Positions 31,980 to 41,256 of a stretch of DNA of 64,000 nucleotides are shown one piece after another. A program made the position numbers and the translations under genes. The notes below the pieces were generated by a model. That model was not told the origin of the DNA. It was given only the letters and a program-made list of their open reading frames with translations, and searched no databases. Origin of the DNA: CAYLSV01 sp964386435 (GTDB lineage Bacteria; Planctomycetota; Phycisphaerae; Tepidisphaerales; Tepidisphaeraceae); the NCBI GenBank assembly GCA_964386435.1, contig CAYLSV010000006.1:15932-79931 (forward strand), given 5' to 3'. Numbering within the stretch: position 1 is the first letter of the stretch; each line of letters starts with the position of its first letter.

Positions 31980-32074
31980 GTTATTTGTTCTTTGTCCTTC
32001 GTTCTTTGTCCCTGGTAATCTGCCTGAGCCGTCAGCGGGGCGAAGTAGATGACAAAGGACAAAGAACAAATAAC
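31980..32074. repeat. AT-richer iterated hairpin between LysM and DUF1501 genes
   Basis: GTTATTTGTTCTTTGTCCTT (31980-31999) pairs perfectly over 20 bases with 32055-32074; the 55-base loop has a second, partial repeat of the same word (CGTTCTTTGTCCC). Base composition is far below the surrounding GC content. Similar constructions with other words occur at 43351, 43830 and 48588. The rest of 31884-32095 holds no gene. Confidence 0.75.
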
Positions 32075-32095
32075 TAAGAACCAAGAACAACCAAC

Positions 32096-33355
32096 TCACA
32101 GCAACGGCAAGTGCTCGTACTTGCCCTTGAGCACCGCGCTGCTGTCGCTGTTAAGCCAGTTGTCGAGCAGGGTGGCGTAGACGCGGCGGAAGTCGACGGT
32201 GTGGGCGAGGTCGCCGCGGATTTGATCGTCCTCGGCCAGCGACGGCGGGGCACCGAACTGGCCGCCCTGGACGGCGGGGCCGACGACGAACATCGGGCCG
32301 GCCGCGCCGTGGTCGGTGCCTTGGGAATCGTTCTGCCCCACCCGGCGGCCGAATTCGCTGAAGACCATGGTCGTCACCTTGCTGCTGAGCTTTTTGGCGT
32401 CGAGGTCCTCGTAGAACGCGGCGATCGAGTCGCTGACCTGGCGGAGCAGGTTTTCGTGGTTCTGCACCTGGTTGGCGTGCGTGTCGAAGCCGCCGATCTG
32501 GCAGTAGAAGACGCGGGTGCCGAAGTTGCCGCTGATGATGCGGGCGATGAGCTTCAACCGGTCGCCGAGCCCGGTGGGGTAGGTCGCCTCGGCCGTGTAG
32601 CTTTCGGCCACCTTGCGGATCTGGTCGGCGCTGACGATCGCGTTGTTCGCTTGGCGGGCGAAGTAATCGAGCTTCGGGTCGGCGTACTCGCCGCCGGCCA
32701 TCTCGCGGATGATCGAGTCTTCCAGCTCGCGGTCGAAGTTTGTCGAGTCGTCGAACCGCAGACCGAAGTCGCTGAGGCGGTTGATGCTCGGCGTCGGCGG
32801 GCCGTCGGTAACAAGGGCTTGGGGCACCTCGTCGCCGATGTTGACGGCCGAGAGTGCCCCCGGCTGGGTGCCGCGGGCCATGTGGTCGAGGTAGTGGCCG
32901 AGCCACCCTTTAGGGTCGCTGCGGCTGGGGTCGGCCGAATGCCAGACGGCCATCGACTCGAAGTGGCTGCGGTTGGGCTGGGGGTAGCCGGTGCCGTGGA
33001 TGACGGCGAGGTGGCCCTGGTCGTACAGCTTCTTGAACGCCCCCATGCCGGGGTTGAGGGCGAAGCCGTCGCCGATGTCGTGGAGGCCGTGCTCGCCCGG
33101 CTTGAGGCCGACGCGGGGGCGGGCTTTGTGGTAGTCGTCGTTGCCCAGCGGGACGAGGGTGTTCAGGCCGTCGTTGCCGCCGGAGAGCTGCAGGACGACG
33201 AGGATGTTGTCGTTGGCCACCGGCGTGCCGACGGCTTGGTCGGCGAAGGCGAGCTTTGGCACCAGCGTCGGCACCGCCCCGCCGAGGCTGATCATGCCCA
33301 AACCGCCCAAACCGACCTTCAGAACATCGCGGCGTGAAGTGTTGTTACGTGGCAT
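32096..33355 (-). CDS. DUF1501 domain-containing protein (Tat-exported)
   Basis: Predicted protein of 419 residues. N-terminal SRRDVLKVGLGGLG is a twin-arginine signal. The DUF1501 (sulfatase-like fold) blocks are VVLQLSGGNDGLNTLVPL, VIHGTGYPQPNRSHFESM, YCQIGGFDTHANQ and TTMVFSEFGRRVGQNDSQGTDHG. Family members are found in hundreds of copies in planctomycetes, usually behind DUF1800 or DUF1549/DUF1553 genes; activity is unproven. CTGGAGAA precedes the ATG. It starts 17 bases after the DUF1800 stop and is surely in its operon. Confidence 0.92.
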   Translation of the reverse strand: MPRNNTSRRDVLKVGLGGLGMISLGGAVPTLVPKLAFADQAVGTPVANDNILVVLQLSGGNDGLNTLVPLGNDDYHKARPRVGLKPGEHGLHDIGDGFALNPGMGAFKKLYDQGHLAVIHGTGYPQPNRSHFESMAVWHSADPSRSDPKGWLGHYLDHMARGTQPGALSAVNIGDEVPQALVTDGPPTPSINRLSDFGLRFDDSTNFDRELEDSIIREMAGGEYADPKLDYFARQANNAIVSADQIRKVAESYTAEATYPTGLGDRLKLIARIISGNFGTRVFYCQIGGFDTHANQVQNHENLLRQVSDSIAAFYEDLDAKKLSSKVTTMVFSEFGRRVGQNDSQGTDHGAAGPMFVVGPAVQGGQFGAPPSLAEDDQIRGDLAHTVDFRRVYATLLDNWLNSDSSAVLKGKYEHLPLL

Positions 33356-33372
33356 CGGGTTCTCCAGGAGTT

Positions 33373-34806
33373 TCAGGCGAGTTGGAACTGCGGCGAGCAC
33401 ATCATCAAGTGCAGCATGCCCTTGACCTTCTTGCGGATCCGGTCGCCGTTGAGCTTCCAGTCCTCGGTCGGCTGGTTCTTGTCGTCGCGGCGCATGTAAT
33501 CGACAAGCCGGCCCCGCAGCGATGGGGGCAGTTGGCCGTCGAGCAGGAGGTCGGTGTAGAAGTCGACGATCGCCTCGGGCTCGGTCGATTGGTTCTCGTT
33601 CAGCAGGCGGCCGAGGTTCTCGCCCTGCACGTACCACCGGCCGCTCTGGCGGGAGGTTTCCAGGGCGAACTGGTAGCGGACGAGGATGGTCGCGGCGTTG
33701 AGCCACGCCTTGCCGCCGGTCCAGCCGCTGACGTCCGGCGGGAACAGCAAACTTTGGCCCATTTTGCCCATGTACTCGCGGACGAACTCGGCCTTGATCG
33801 TGCCGCCCAGGGCGCGGGTCGCGCCAATGGTCAGCGTCACCGGGTCCTTGATCATCGACCGCCACGCCCACGGCGAGAGGAACATGCGGCTCTTGAGCAT
33901 CTCCTTCAAGACCTTGCCGATGTGCCAATCGTGGTGCTGCAGCCGCTTGGCGTAATGCTCCACCGCGTCGGCGGGCGGCTCGGGGTGAACAAAGCCGCGC
34001 AGCAACTTCGCGGCGATGAACCGCGGGGCTTGGTTGGTGGCGAGCAGCAGATCGATGGCCTGCTCATCGGTGTAGTGGCCGGTTTCGCCGAGAATGGTTT
34101 TCTCGCCGTCGTCGAAGCGGCCCTTGTCGAACCGCCCCTGGCTGCCGCGGGCCTGCCAGCCGGTGAAGGCGCGGGCCAGCTCCTTGATGTCGGCCTCGGT
34201 GTAGCCTTGGTCGACGCCGAGGGTGAACAGCTCCATCACCTCACGGGCGTAGTTTTCGTTCGGGCCTTGCTTGTGGCTGTTGTTGCCGTCGAGCCACAGC
34301 AGCATCGCCGGCTGCCGGCCGACTTCGAGCAGCAGCTCACGGAAGCTGCCGAGCCCTTTCTGGCGGAACAGCTCGATTTGCTCGTGCATCCGGTCGTGCC
34401 GGACCTTGCTGCCGCCGGTGGCGAAGTGGTTGTGCCAGAACAGGGCGATCTTCTCCTGCAACGGCCGGTCGGTCCGCTGCATGCGGTAGATCCACCACTC
34501 CTGCACCCGCCGGTGGTTGTCGAGCCGGAACACCTCGGCCGCCCGCTCGAACAGGTCATTGAACGGGTCGTCGGCCGGATCGAAGTCGAACAATTGGTCG
34601 ACCGCCGCCGCCGGGCCGCTCGACTCGGCGGCGTCGAACTCGTCGGGCCGCCCGCCGAAGCTGGTGCGGCGGAGCAGGTGCCCGATCCGCAACGTCCCCC
34701 ACGGTTCGCCGGCCGAGGGCCGGTACGCCTCGAACGGCCGATCCGGAAAGATCGACATCGCCTGATTGGCGGCCACCCGCGCGGCAAAATGTGTCAGCAA
34801 AGACAT
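33373..34806 (-). CDS. DUF1800 domain-containing protein
   Basis: Predicted protein of 477 residues. Typical blocks are HLLRRTSFGGRPDEFD near the start, MQRTDRPLQEKIALFWHNHFATG, NENYAREVMELFTLGVDQGYTEADI, LARAFTGW and FVHPEPP. DUF1800 proteins are secreted partners of DUF1501 proteins and of unknown activity. AGGAGAAG lies before the ATG at 34806, and TACGCT, TAATCT-like promoter words lie further upstream in the 120 bp shared with the divergent gene at 34927. Confidence 0.92.
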   Translation of the reverse strand: MSLLTHFAARVAANQAMSIFPDRPFEAYRPSAGEPWGTLRIGHLLRRTSFGGRPDEFDAAESSGPAAAVDQLFDFDPADDPFNDLFERAAEVFRLDNHRRVQEWWIYRMQRTDRPLQEKIALFWHNHFATGGSKVRHDRMHEQIELFRQKGLGSFRELLLEVGRQPAMLLWLDGNNSHKQGPNENYAREVMELFTLGVDQGYTEADIKELARAFTGWQARGSQGRFDKGRFDDGEKTILGETGHYTDEQAIDLLLATNQAPRFIAAKLLRGFVHPEPPADAVEHYAKRLQHHDWHIGKVLKEMLKSRMFLSPWAWRSMIKDPVTLTIGATRALGGTIKAEFVREYMGKMGQSLLFPPDVSGWTGGKAWLNAATILVRYQFALETSRQSGRWYVQGENLGRLLNENQSTEPEAIVDFYTDLLLDGQLPPSLRGRLVDYMRRDDKNQPTEDWKLNGDRIRKKVKGMLHLMMCSPQFQLA

Positions 34807-34926
34807 GGCTTCTCCTGTCCAACCCCTCCGCCCGCGTCGCCGCAGCGTAGCAGATTATCGGGGCCATGCTCAACCCCAATCGCGCCGGTTTGCCGAAAGT
34901 CGCGTCGTCGGCGTTACCCTCACCCC

Positions 34927-35916
34927 ATGCCCAAGCCCGACAAGAAGCAGCGGCACCGTGCCAAGCGGCAGGCCAGGCGTCGCGACACCCGCCGCCGCGG
35001 CGCCGTCAGCCCGCTGAAGCAGCTCGCCGAGGCCGCGGGCGACGTCGAATGCTTCATCTCGGCCGATTTCGAGCAGTTCGGGCAGTGCCAGATCGTCGTC
35101 TACAAGCAGGCCGGCACGCTCAGCGGGTTGACATGCTTCCTGCTCGACCGCGGCGTGGTCGGGCTAAAAGATGCGTGGACCCGGCTCGACTTGCCGCGGA
35201 AGGAGCTGCGGGAGCTGCTCGCCGACAGCAACGCCGCCGGCTTGAAGATGCGGCCGGCGTCGCCGGAGGAGTTCCGACGATTGATCGCCGGCGGGTTGCG
35301 GTGGGTTCGGCAGCACGGGCTCAAGGAGCCGGACGATTGGCCCAAGCCCGCCGCCCTGCTCGGCGGTGTCAGCGAGATCGCGACGGCCGACGTCTCGCCG
35401 TTCGTCAAGGAGTTCGCCGGCCAACCCGACGACCTCCGCCAACGCCTGGTCGGCAGCACGTTCGACGCCTTCGTCGCCCGCGACGACATCGCCTTCGACT
35501 TCGACGACGCCGCGACGTTCATGGACCAGGCGACCGACGACTACATCGACCCGAACGCCGGCAGTTTGAACGACGTCGTCGCCGACCTGCCGGACACGAT
35601 GCTGGCCCGCATGAAAAAGCGCCTCCGCCACGCCGCCGAAGCGCTTGCTCGCGAAACCGATCCGATAAACCCGTCAGCAATGCTCGTGGAAGTGTGGACC
35701 TCGTTGATGCTCGCCGTGGAGGTGTCACGGGCCGCCTACGACGACGAACGAGAAGCCGCCGACCGCTCCAGCGAGGTGCTGGACGCCTTGGCCGATCGCA
35801 TTCCGGAGAGCGACCAAGCTGCCTACCACGCCGCCCTCGAATTCGCCCTCACCCGCCTCGATGCCGACCCCGACGCGATGCAGCGTGCCGTGGAGGCCGC
35901 GGGGCTCGGCGAGTAG
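34927..35916 (+). CDS. Uncharacterised protein with basic N-terminus
   Basis: Predicted soluble protein of 329 residues. The first 30 residues are very basic (KKQRHRAKRQARRRDTRRR); the rest is mixed alpha/beta with acidic helices near the end (LDALADRIPESDQAAYHAAL). I recognise no family; the segment ECFISADFEQFGQCQIVVYKQ followed by LDRGVVGLKDAW is the best conserved-looking part. ATG 34927 was chosen over an upstream, out-of-frame ATG because TACCCT lies 6 bases before it and TTGCCG 19 bases before that. It converges on the glycosyltransferase across repeat copy B. Confidence 0.65.
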   Translation: MPKPDKKQRHRAKRQARRRDTRRRGAVSPLKQLAEAAGDVECFISADFEQFGQCQIVVYKQAGTLSGLTCFLLDRGVVGLKDAWTRLDLPRKELRELLADSNAAGLKMRPASPEEFRRLIAGGLRWVRQHGLKEPDDWPKPAALLGGVSEIATADVSPFVKEFAGQPDDLRQRLVGSTFDAFVARDDIAFDFDDAATFMDQATDDYIDPNAGSLNDVVADLPDTMLARMKKRLRHAAEALARETDPINPSAMLVEVWTSLMLAVEVSRAAYDDEREAADRSSEVLDALADRIPESDQAAYHAALEFALTRLDADPDAMQRAVEAAGLGE

Positions 35917-35948
35917 AGCATTTTGATCTGCCAGTATCGTTCTGCGTC

Positions 35949-36000
35949 CGTCGCTGAAACCCCCACCGCCGTTACCACGGCGGAGGGGGCCTCAGTGACG
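35949..36000. repeat. Palindromic intergenic repeat, copy B
   Basis: Begins CGTCGCTGAAACCCCCACCG and ends CAGTGACG like copy A. The stem CCCCCACCGCCG/CGGCGGAGGGGG (35960-35971 with 35978-35989) has one A-A mismatch and a 6-base loop. It lies between convergent genes, where it could end both transcripts. The remaining bases to 36078 hold nothing recognisable. Confidence 0.75.
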
Positions 36001-36078
36001 CTGATGCGCAATTGGAGTGAGAGGTGCGGCGACGATGGATATTCGCGTTAGCGGAGGTGCTGTGGACTTCGGCCACCC

Positions 36079-37659
36079 TCACCCCACCGCCGGCGGCGAC
36101 AGTTCGATTGGCGTGTCGTCCTCCGCCGCCGCCCGGCCCGGCCGCATCTGCCACAGGGCGTGCAGGCTCGCGCAGCCGACGTAGAAGTAGCCGGCGGCGA
36201 ACAGCGTCGTGAACGGCAGGCTGCCCCAGGCGAAGCCGTACCAGGTGGTGACGAAGATGAAGACGGTCATGTAGACGCCGAACGCCAGCTCGAGGATCGG
36301 CAGGGGCAGCTTCTTGAACCACCACGTCAGCTCGCCCGTGCCGCCCGTGTTGACCGCGGCGTGCCGCTGCTTGCCGGTGACGCCGAACTTGGGCGTGCGG
36401 ACGAACTCGTTCTTCGTGCTCCCGCCGTCCTGGAACCACGCCTCCAGCACCGCCCGGGCGTTTGAGAGGCTGATGCCCACGCCAAGTGCCATGACCATTG
36501 GCAGCTGCAGAATCGTCCGCCACGTCACCCCGCGGCCGAACAATTCCCGCTGGGCGACGACAAAGAACGTGCTCGCCCCGCAGGTGGCCAGCAGGAACAT
36601 CGTCAAGCCGAACAGGAACCCGGCCAGCGGGTAATGCTTGAACGGCCCGTGGGCGGCGATGAACGCCGGGTAAATCAGGACCGTCAAAATCACCATCAGC
36701 GGGTAGACGATGGTGTTGGTCAAATGGAAGAACGCCTCGGTCTTGACGTGGCGGGAGAGCGTCTTGCTCCGCAAAATGCCCGGCAGCAGCTTGAGGGCCG
36801 TCTGCATGCTGCCCTTGGTCCAGCGGTGGGCCTGCTGCTTGAACGCGATCATCTCCGGCGGCAACTCCGCCGGGGCGGCGAACTGCGGCAAATAGACGAA
36901 TCGCCAGCCCTTCAGTTGGGCCCGGTACGAGAGGTCGAGGTCCTCGGTCAGCGTGTCGTGCTGCCAGCCGCCGGCGTCGTCGATGGTGCTGCGCCGCCAG
37001 ACGCCGGCGGTGCCGTTGAAGTGCATGAACCGGCCGCTGCGGTTGCGGGCGGTGTGCTCGATCACGAAGTGACCATCCAAGAAAATCGCCTGACTCTTGG
37101 TCAGCAAACTCGCGTCGCGGTTGAGGTGCTCCCACCGCACCTGCACCATGCCGACCGAGTCGTCGGTGAAGTGGTTGACCACGTTGCTCAGCACGTCCGG
37201 CGGCGGGATGAAGTCGGCATCGAAGATCGCCACGAACTCACCCGTCGCCGACTCAAGACCGGCCTCCAGCGCCCCCGCCTTGTAGCCCACCCGGTCGATT
37301 CGGTGGGCCAGTGAGATGTCGTAACCCTCGGCCCGGTACCGCTCCACCGCCCGGCGGCTGATGTCGACGCTTTCGTCCGTTGAGTCGTCCAGCACCTGGA
37401 TCTGCAGCCGATCCTTCGGGTACTCGATCGCCACCGCGGCATCAATGATCCGCTCGGCCACCACGCCCTCGTTGAACATCGGCAACTGCACCGTCACCCG
37501 TGGCAGCTCACCCCACGCCTTCGGCTGCTGCTCTCCGCCGTCGCGGTGCTTGAGGTACAGCCACACCAGCCCGTAGCGGTGGGCACCATAAACACACATC
37601 GTCACGAGAATCGCAACGTAAGCAACGAGAATCAGCCAATCAGTCCAATGGTCCAACAT
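36079..37659 (-). CDS. Cellulose-synthase-like family 2 glycosyltransferase
   Basis: Predicted membrane enzyme of 526 residues. After one N-terminal helix the GT2 domain has VTVQLPMFNEG, VLDDSTDES (UDP-binding Asp), FDADFIPP (DxD), TEDLDLSYRAQLKGW (catalytic TED) and QQAHRWTKG (QxxRW). Four or more helices follow (about 330-390 and 440-505). This set fits the CESA/CslA-like processive group that uses UDP- or GDP-sugars to make beta-glucan or mannan. No BcsB or PilZ partner is nearby. Its ATG at 37659 sits 26 bases after TATGAT (minus strand), so unlike its neighbours it has a leader. Confidence 0.9.
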   Translation of the reverse strand: MLDHWTDWLILVAYVAILVTMCVYGAHRYGLVWLYLKHRDGGEQQPKAWGELPRVTVQLPMFNEGVVAERIIDAAVAIEYPKDRLQIQVLDDSTDESVDISRRAVERYRAEGYDISLAHRIDRVGYKAGALEAGLESATGEFVAIFDADFIPPPDVLSNVVNHFTDDSVGMVQVRWEHLNRDASLLTKSQAIFLDGHFVIEHTARNRSGRFMHFNGTAGVWRRSTIDDAGGWQHDTLTEDLDLSYRAQLKGWRFVYLPQFAAPAELPPEMIAFKQQAHRWTKGSMQTALKLLPGILRSKTLSRHVKTEAFFHLTNTIVYPLMVILTVLIYPAFIAAHGPFKHYPLAGFLFGLTMFLLATCGASTFFVVAQRELFGRGVTWRTILQLPMVMALGVGISLSNARAVLEAWFQDGGSTKNEFVRTPKFGVTGKQRHAAVNTGGTGELTWWFKKLPLPILELAFGVYMTVFIFVTTWYGFAWGSLPFTTLFAAGYFYVGCASLHALWQMRPGRAAAEDDTPIELSPPAVG

Positions 37660-37737
37660 GGGGAGGCGGGCAGCGCCCGAACCCCATCATAGCAGCAACT
37701 ACATCGACACGTGACGACGGTGCGACATCTTCAACCG

Positions 37738-40509
37738 TCACTGCGACGCCGCGTCACGATGATCCGCCAGCGCCGCCTCCACCTGATCCGGCCGCAAATG
37801 CGGAGCGATGATGCTCCCGTCCGGCCCGATGAGCCAAAGACTGGGAATCGCCCCGACGCCGTACGCTGCCGCGACGTCGCTGTCGTTCATCCGCCCGGCA
37901 TGCACCTGCCGCCACGGCAGCTTGTGCCGAGCCGCATAGGCCGCCGGTGCCGCTGCCTTGTCATCGAAGCTGATGCCGACGAAGGTCACCTCGTCCCCAA
38001 GCCGCTGGTGCAACGCCTTCAACTCCGGCGTCATGGCCATGCACGGCCCGCACCACGTCGCCCAAAAGTCCAGCAGCACAAACCCACCCCGCAGATCCGC
38101 CAGCCGCACCACCTCGCCGCCCGCCACGTTCGGCAATTCAAAGCCCGGGGCGAGATCTCCCGCTCGCAGCCGATCCACCAGCGTCACCACCACGTCGCCC
38201 ACATCGAGCGCGTGGTCACCAACCGGCACGTCGATGGCCACCTCTGCTTCGGCCACCAAGTTGCCGACGCCGCACGCCTGCGTCACGTACTGCTGCACCG
38301 GCACCCGCAGCACATGACGCCCGGCCGGAACGTCATCCACTCGGAAGCCGTACGCCGCGTCGAACTGCAGCGGCAACGGTGCCCGCGGCGTCAACGAAGC
38401 GAAGTCATTGGGCGACACCGCCTTTCTGGCCACCGCCCCCTCCACCGGCCACAGCCCCGCTGAGGCGAAGAACCAACCCTCCCCCAGACCCAACGGCAGC
38501 GCCAGCCGCCCCACCACCGCCCGGCCGCCGCCGAAGTCGACTTGTGCCGCGCCGCCCGGCTCGATGGCCATCCGCCGCGTGTGCGACATCGCGGGCCGAT
38601 TCGGCTCCGCCATCACCATCCGACCGACCTGCACCTCGCCAGGCCGCACCCGTTCGATGCGATAGCGGCCCGCTTCGTCGGTCGTTGCCGTGGCAGTGTG
38701 TTGGATCTGCGTGCCGTCCGGCCGCCGCGCATCAGCGTCCCACGCCCGCACCTCGACCCCCGCCGCCGGCTCGCCGTTGATCGTCACGGTTCCCGCCACC
38801 CTCGCCCAAGGCCGCACCATGATCCGCCCGTCCCAATCCTCATCGACGGCGACATCACCGAACCCCGTTTCGCCGATCGCCAGCAAGCGCAACGCGCCTT
38901 GTCGCGGCGGCAACTCGAAGCGGCCCTCGACGTCGGCCACCGTCGGCTCGGCGACGTGGTTGCTGAACCAACTGTTGTAGCCGTCGAAGTACCCAACCAT
39001 CGTCCCGGCCTCAAGAACTTGCAACTCGACGCCCGCCGCCGGCGATCCGTCCGGCAACACCGCCATCCCCGGCCGCGGCTCGCCGGGAATTAGGCGGAAA
39101 ATGTGCTCGACCTCCACATCGCCCGCCGGCCAGACGGGCGACTCGGCTGGGAAGTAGCCGGGTGCCACGAGTCGCACCGCGAGCCGCTCCGGCTCGTTGT
39201 ACGTTGGCACCCGTACCTCGAACCGCCCACCCTCGGATCGCAACGTCCCCGTGCGGAACCAACTCGGCTCCGTCTCGCCCGGCCGGATTTCGCCCAAAAT
39301 CATCTGCAGCCCGTCCACCGGCTCGCCCGTCGCCGCGTCGAGGGCTACGCCACGTAGCAATAGCGGCTCGGCGACGACGATGTGGTTTTCGCCACCGGCA
39401 ATCACCGTCGCCGACGCCCGCAAGCCGGAGGCGTTGCGAATCTCGACAGAGATCTCGCCCGCCGGAGCATCGGCCCATATGAAGCTGCCAGCGTCGTCGG
39501 TTGTCCAGCCGATGTTGCTGAGCGCGCCGTGGCCTTTCCACCCCGTGATCCGCACGTAGGCGGCGTCGAGCGGTTGCCCCGCGGACGTCGTCACCCGGCC
39601 CGTCAGCATCTGGCCCCGCTTCAAAACAAGATCGATTTGCTGCGCCTCACCGGCCATGGTCACCGCCGCATCGGTCGGGGCGAAGCCGTTGGCGCGGGCG
39701 AGCAGTGTCGTTTGCTCGTCAGGCCACAGCGTCAGCGAGTAGCTGCCGTCGTCGGCCGTTTGAGCGGGCGAGTGCTCCGCGTGGATCCTTGACGAACTGA
39801 ACGTCACCTCGGCCCCGCCGATTGGTCGGCCGGCTTCGTCGAGCACCCGCCCCGTCACCCGGCAGCCGTCCGGCAGCACCAGCTTGGCCGTGCCATCAAC
39901 CAGTTGTTCGGCATGTTCGAAACGCTTCAGCCCCGAGTAGTTCGTGCCGCGGATGTGGGTCGGGTACTCCGGGTGCCAGGCCGTAACCGACATCCCTTCG
40001 CCGGGGGTCGGCGACTTGTCGAATTGCCATCGCCCGGTGCCGTCGGTCGTCACCTCGCCGCGGCCGACGGGGATGAAAGCCCCGGGCTGATGCGGCGGCC
40101 TTTCCAGCCAATCGATCTTGACCACCGCCCCCGCCACCGGCTGCCCGGCCTCGTCGACCACGATGCCGCCGATCGTGTGGCCGCGCCGCAACTCGACGCG
40201 AAGCTCGGCGGTCGGCGGGTTGACCTCGCCAAAATGGGCGCGCATCGGCAGCCACGGCTCGGCCTCGACGAACACGTTAATCCAGCGCTCCGCCGGCCAC
40301 GCCACCCGCGCCACGCCGGCGTCGTCCGTCACCGCGTCCGCCGGCTCCCCCGGGGCATATCTCACCCGCACCTCTGCCCCCGCCATCGGCTCGCCGGACG
40401 GATCGACAACGTGGACCACCACCTCATCCGGCCGCGTCGCCGGGGCGGCAATGACCGTGGCGGCCAGCGTGACGGTGATGAGCAACGCGGCGATCGGGCG
40501 ACGCAACAT
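37738..40509 (-). CDS. Secreted multi-domain carboxypeptidase-regulatory-like protein with C-terminal TlpA-type thioredoxin domain
   Basis: Predicted 923-residue protein. Signal peptide MLRRPIAALLITVTLAATVIAA. Residues about 27-780 are a string of carboxypeptidase-regulatory-like beta domains (VVDPSGEPMAGAEVRVRY, GIVVDEAGQPVAGAVVKID, GRVLDEAGRPIGGAEVTF, GRVTTSAGQPLDAAYVRI, GTVTINGEPAAGVEVRA). Residues about 780-923 are a TlpA-like redoxin with WATWCGPCM and cis-Pro at AIPSLWLIG. It probably stands outside the inner membrane, with a thiol-redox role joined to a stalk. ATG 40509 is used since the signal peptide starts there. Confidence 0.85.
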   Translation of the reverse strand: MLRRPIAALLITVTLAATVIAAPATRPDEVVVHVVDPSGEPMAGAEVRVRYAPGEPADAVTDDAGVARVAWPAERWINVFVEAEPWLPMRAHFGEVNPPTAELRVELRRGHTIGGIVVDEAGQPVAGAVVKIDWLERPPHQPGAFIPVGRGEVTTDGTGRWQFDKSPTPGEGMSVTAWHPEYPTHIRGTNYSGLKRFEHAEQLVDGTAKLVLPDGCRVTGRVLDEAGRPIGGAEVTFSSSRIHAEHSPAQTADDGSYSLTLWPDEQTTLLARANGFAPTDAAVTMAGEAQQIDLVLKRGQMLTGRVTTSAGQPLDAAYVRITGWKGHGALSNIGWTTDDAGSFIWADAPAGEISVEIRNASGLRASATVIAGGENHIVVAEPLLLRGVALDAATGEPVDGLQMILGEIRPGETEPSWFRTGTLRSEGGRFEVRVPTYNEPERLAVRLVAPGYFPAESPVWPAGDVEVEHIFRLIPGEPRPGMAVLPDGSPAAGVELQVLEAGTMVGYFDGYNSWFSNHVAEPTVADVEGRFELPPRQGALRLLAIGETGFGDVAVDEDWDGRIMVRPWARVAGTVTINGEPAAGVEVRAWDADARRPDGTQIQHTATATTDEAGRYRIERVRPGEVQVGRMVMAEPNRPAMSHTRRMAIEPGGAAQVDFGGGRAVVGRLALPLGLGEGWFFASAGLWPVEGAVARKAVSPNDFASLTPRAPLPLQFDAAYGFRVDDVPAGRHVLRVPVQQYVTQACGVGNLVAEAEVAIDVPVGDHALDVGDVVVTLVDRLRAGDLAPGFELPNVAGGEVVRLADLRGGFVLLDFWATWCGPCMAMTPELKALHQRLGDEVTFVGISFDDKAAAPAAYAARHKLPWRQVHAGRMNDSDVAAAYGVGAIPSLWLIGPDGSIIAPHLRPDQVEAALADHRDAASQ

Positions 40510-40578
40510 GACCCGGCCGTCGTACCCGAAGGTCGGCGGCCGGGTCAAGCTGATCGGGCACGGCAAGTTGTCGGCGGC

Positions 40579-41199
40579 TTAGGCCTTGTCGCCGCTTTCG
40601 GGGGCTTGGGTGACTGAATCGCCGGCGTCGGGGGTGCCGGCGGCCGGGGCGGCGGGAGTTTCGTCGCCACTTTCGGGGGCGGCGGTGGTCGGGGCGTTGT
40701 TGCCGCCGACCTTTTTGGCGAATTGGAACTTGCGCTCGGCCCGCTTGCGGCGTTGGCCGGCGGGCTTGCGGACGGTGCCAGTCGGCTTCTCGGTGCCGCC
40801 CATGTCCTCGTCGACGAGGCTGAGCATGACCACATCGCCGCCGTCGCCGATGCGGTACTTGTCCAGGCGGACGATGCGGGTGTACCCGCCGTTGCGACCG
40901 TTGAACTTCGGGGCGACGTCGCTGAACAGCTTCTGGACGACGCTTTGGCCGGTGAACTCCTGATCCTCGTCGACCAGCTGCCGATCCTGCATCATGGCGA
41001 TGACCCGGCGGCGGCTGTTGAGGTCGCCGCGCTTGGCCAGGGTGATGAGCTTCTCGGCGAAGCCGCGGACCTCCTTGGCTTTGGGCAGGGTCGTCTGGAT
41101 GCTGCCGTGCTCGAACAGGCTTTGGGCCATGTTGCGGCGCAAAGCGATGCGGTGTTCGGTGTCGCGGCTAAGTTGGCGGCCTCGGCGGTTGTGGCGCAT
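40579..41199 (-). CDS. rplQ: 50S ribosomal protein bL17 with long C-terminal extension
   Basis: Predicted 206 residues against about 120-130 for most bL17. The first 120 residues are typical: MRHNRRGRQLSRDTEHRIAL, then LFEHGSIQTTLPKAKEVRGF and GYTRIVRLDKYRIGDGG. The extra tail starts basic (KPAGQRRKRAERKFQFAKKV) and ends in a low-complexity Ala/Pro/Glu/Asp stretch with repeats of APESGDE. It is last in the rpmJ-rpsM-rpsK-rpoA-rplQ cluster, 57 bases after rpoA, in the standard order. Confidence 0.95.
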   Translation of the reverse strand: MRHNRRGRQLSRDTEHRIALRRNMAQSLFEHGSIQTTLPKAKEVRGFAEKLITLAKRGDLNSRRRVIAMMQDRQLVDEDQEFTGQSVVQKLFSDVAPKFNGRNGGYTRIVRLDKYRIGDGGDVVMLSLVDEDMGGTEKPTGTVRKPAGQRRKRAERKFQFAKKVGGNNAPTTAAPESGDETPAAPAAGTPDAGDSVTQAPESGDKA

Positions 41200-41256
41200 G
41201 GGGTTCTCTTAAAAAGGCGGGTGGACAGGGTAGGCAACCAACGGGCGTGACGCCCC

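Noticed and set aside
34866..35957. Alternative 363-codon frame starting at ATG 34866
   Set aside because: It overlaps the chosen gene at 34927 in another frame, is dominated by Arg/Pro/Ala, and lacks strand and helix patterning; the 34927 frame has a well-placed promoter word and protein-like composition.
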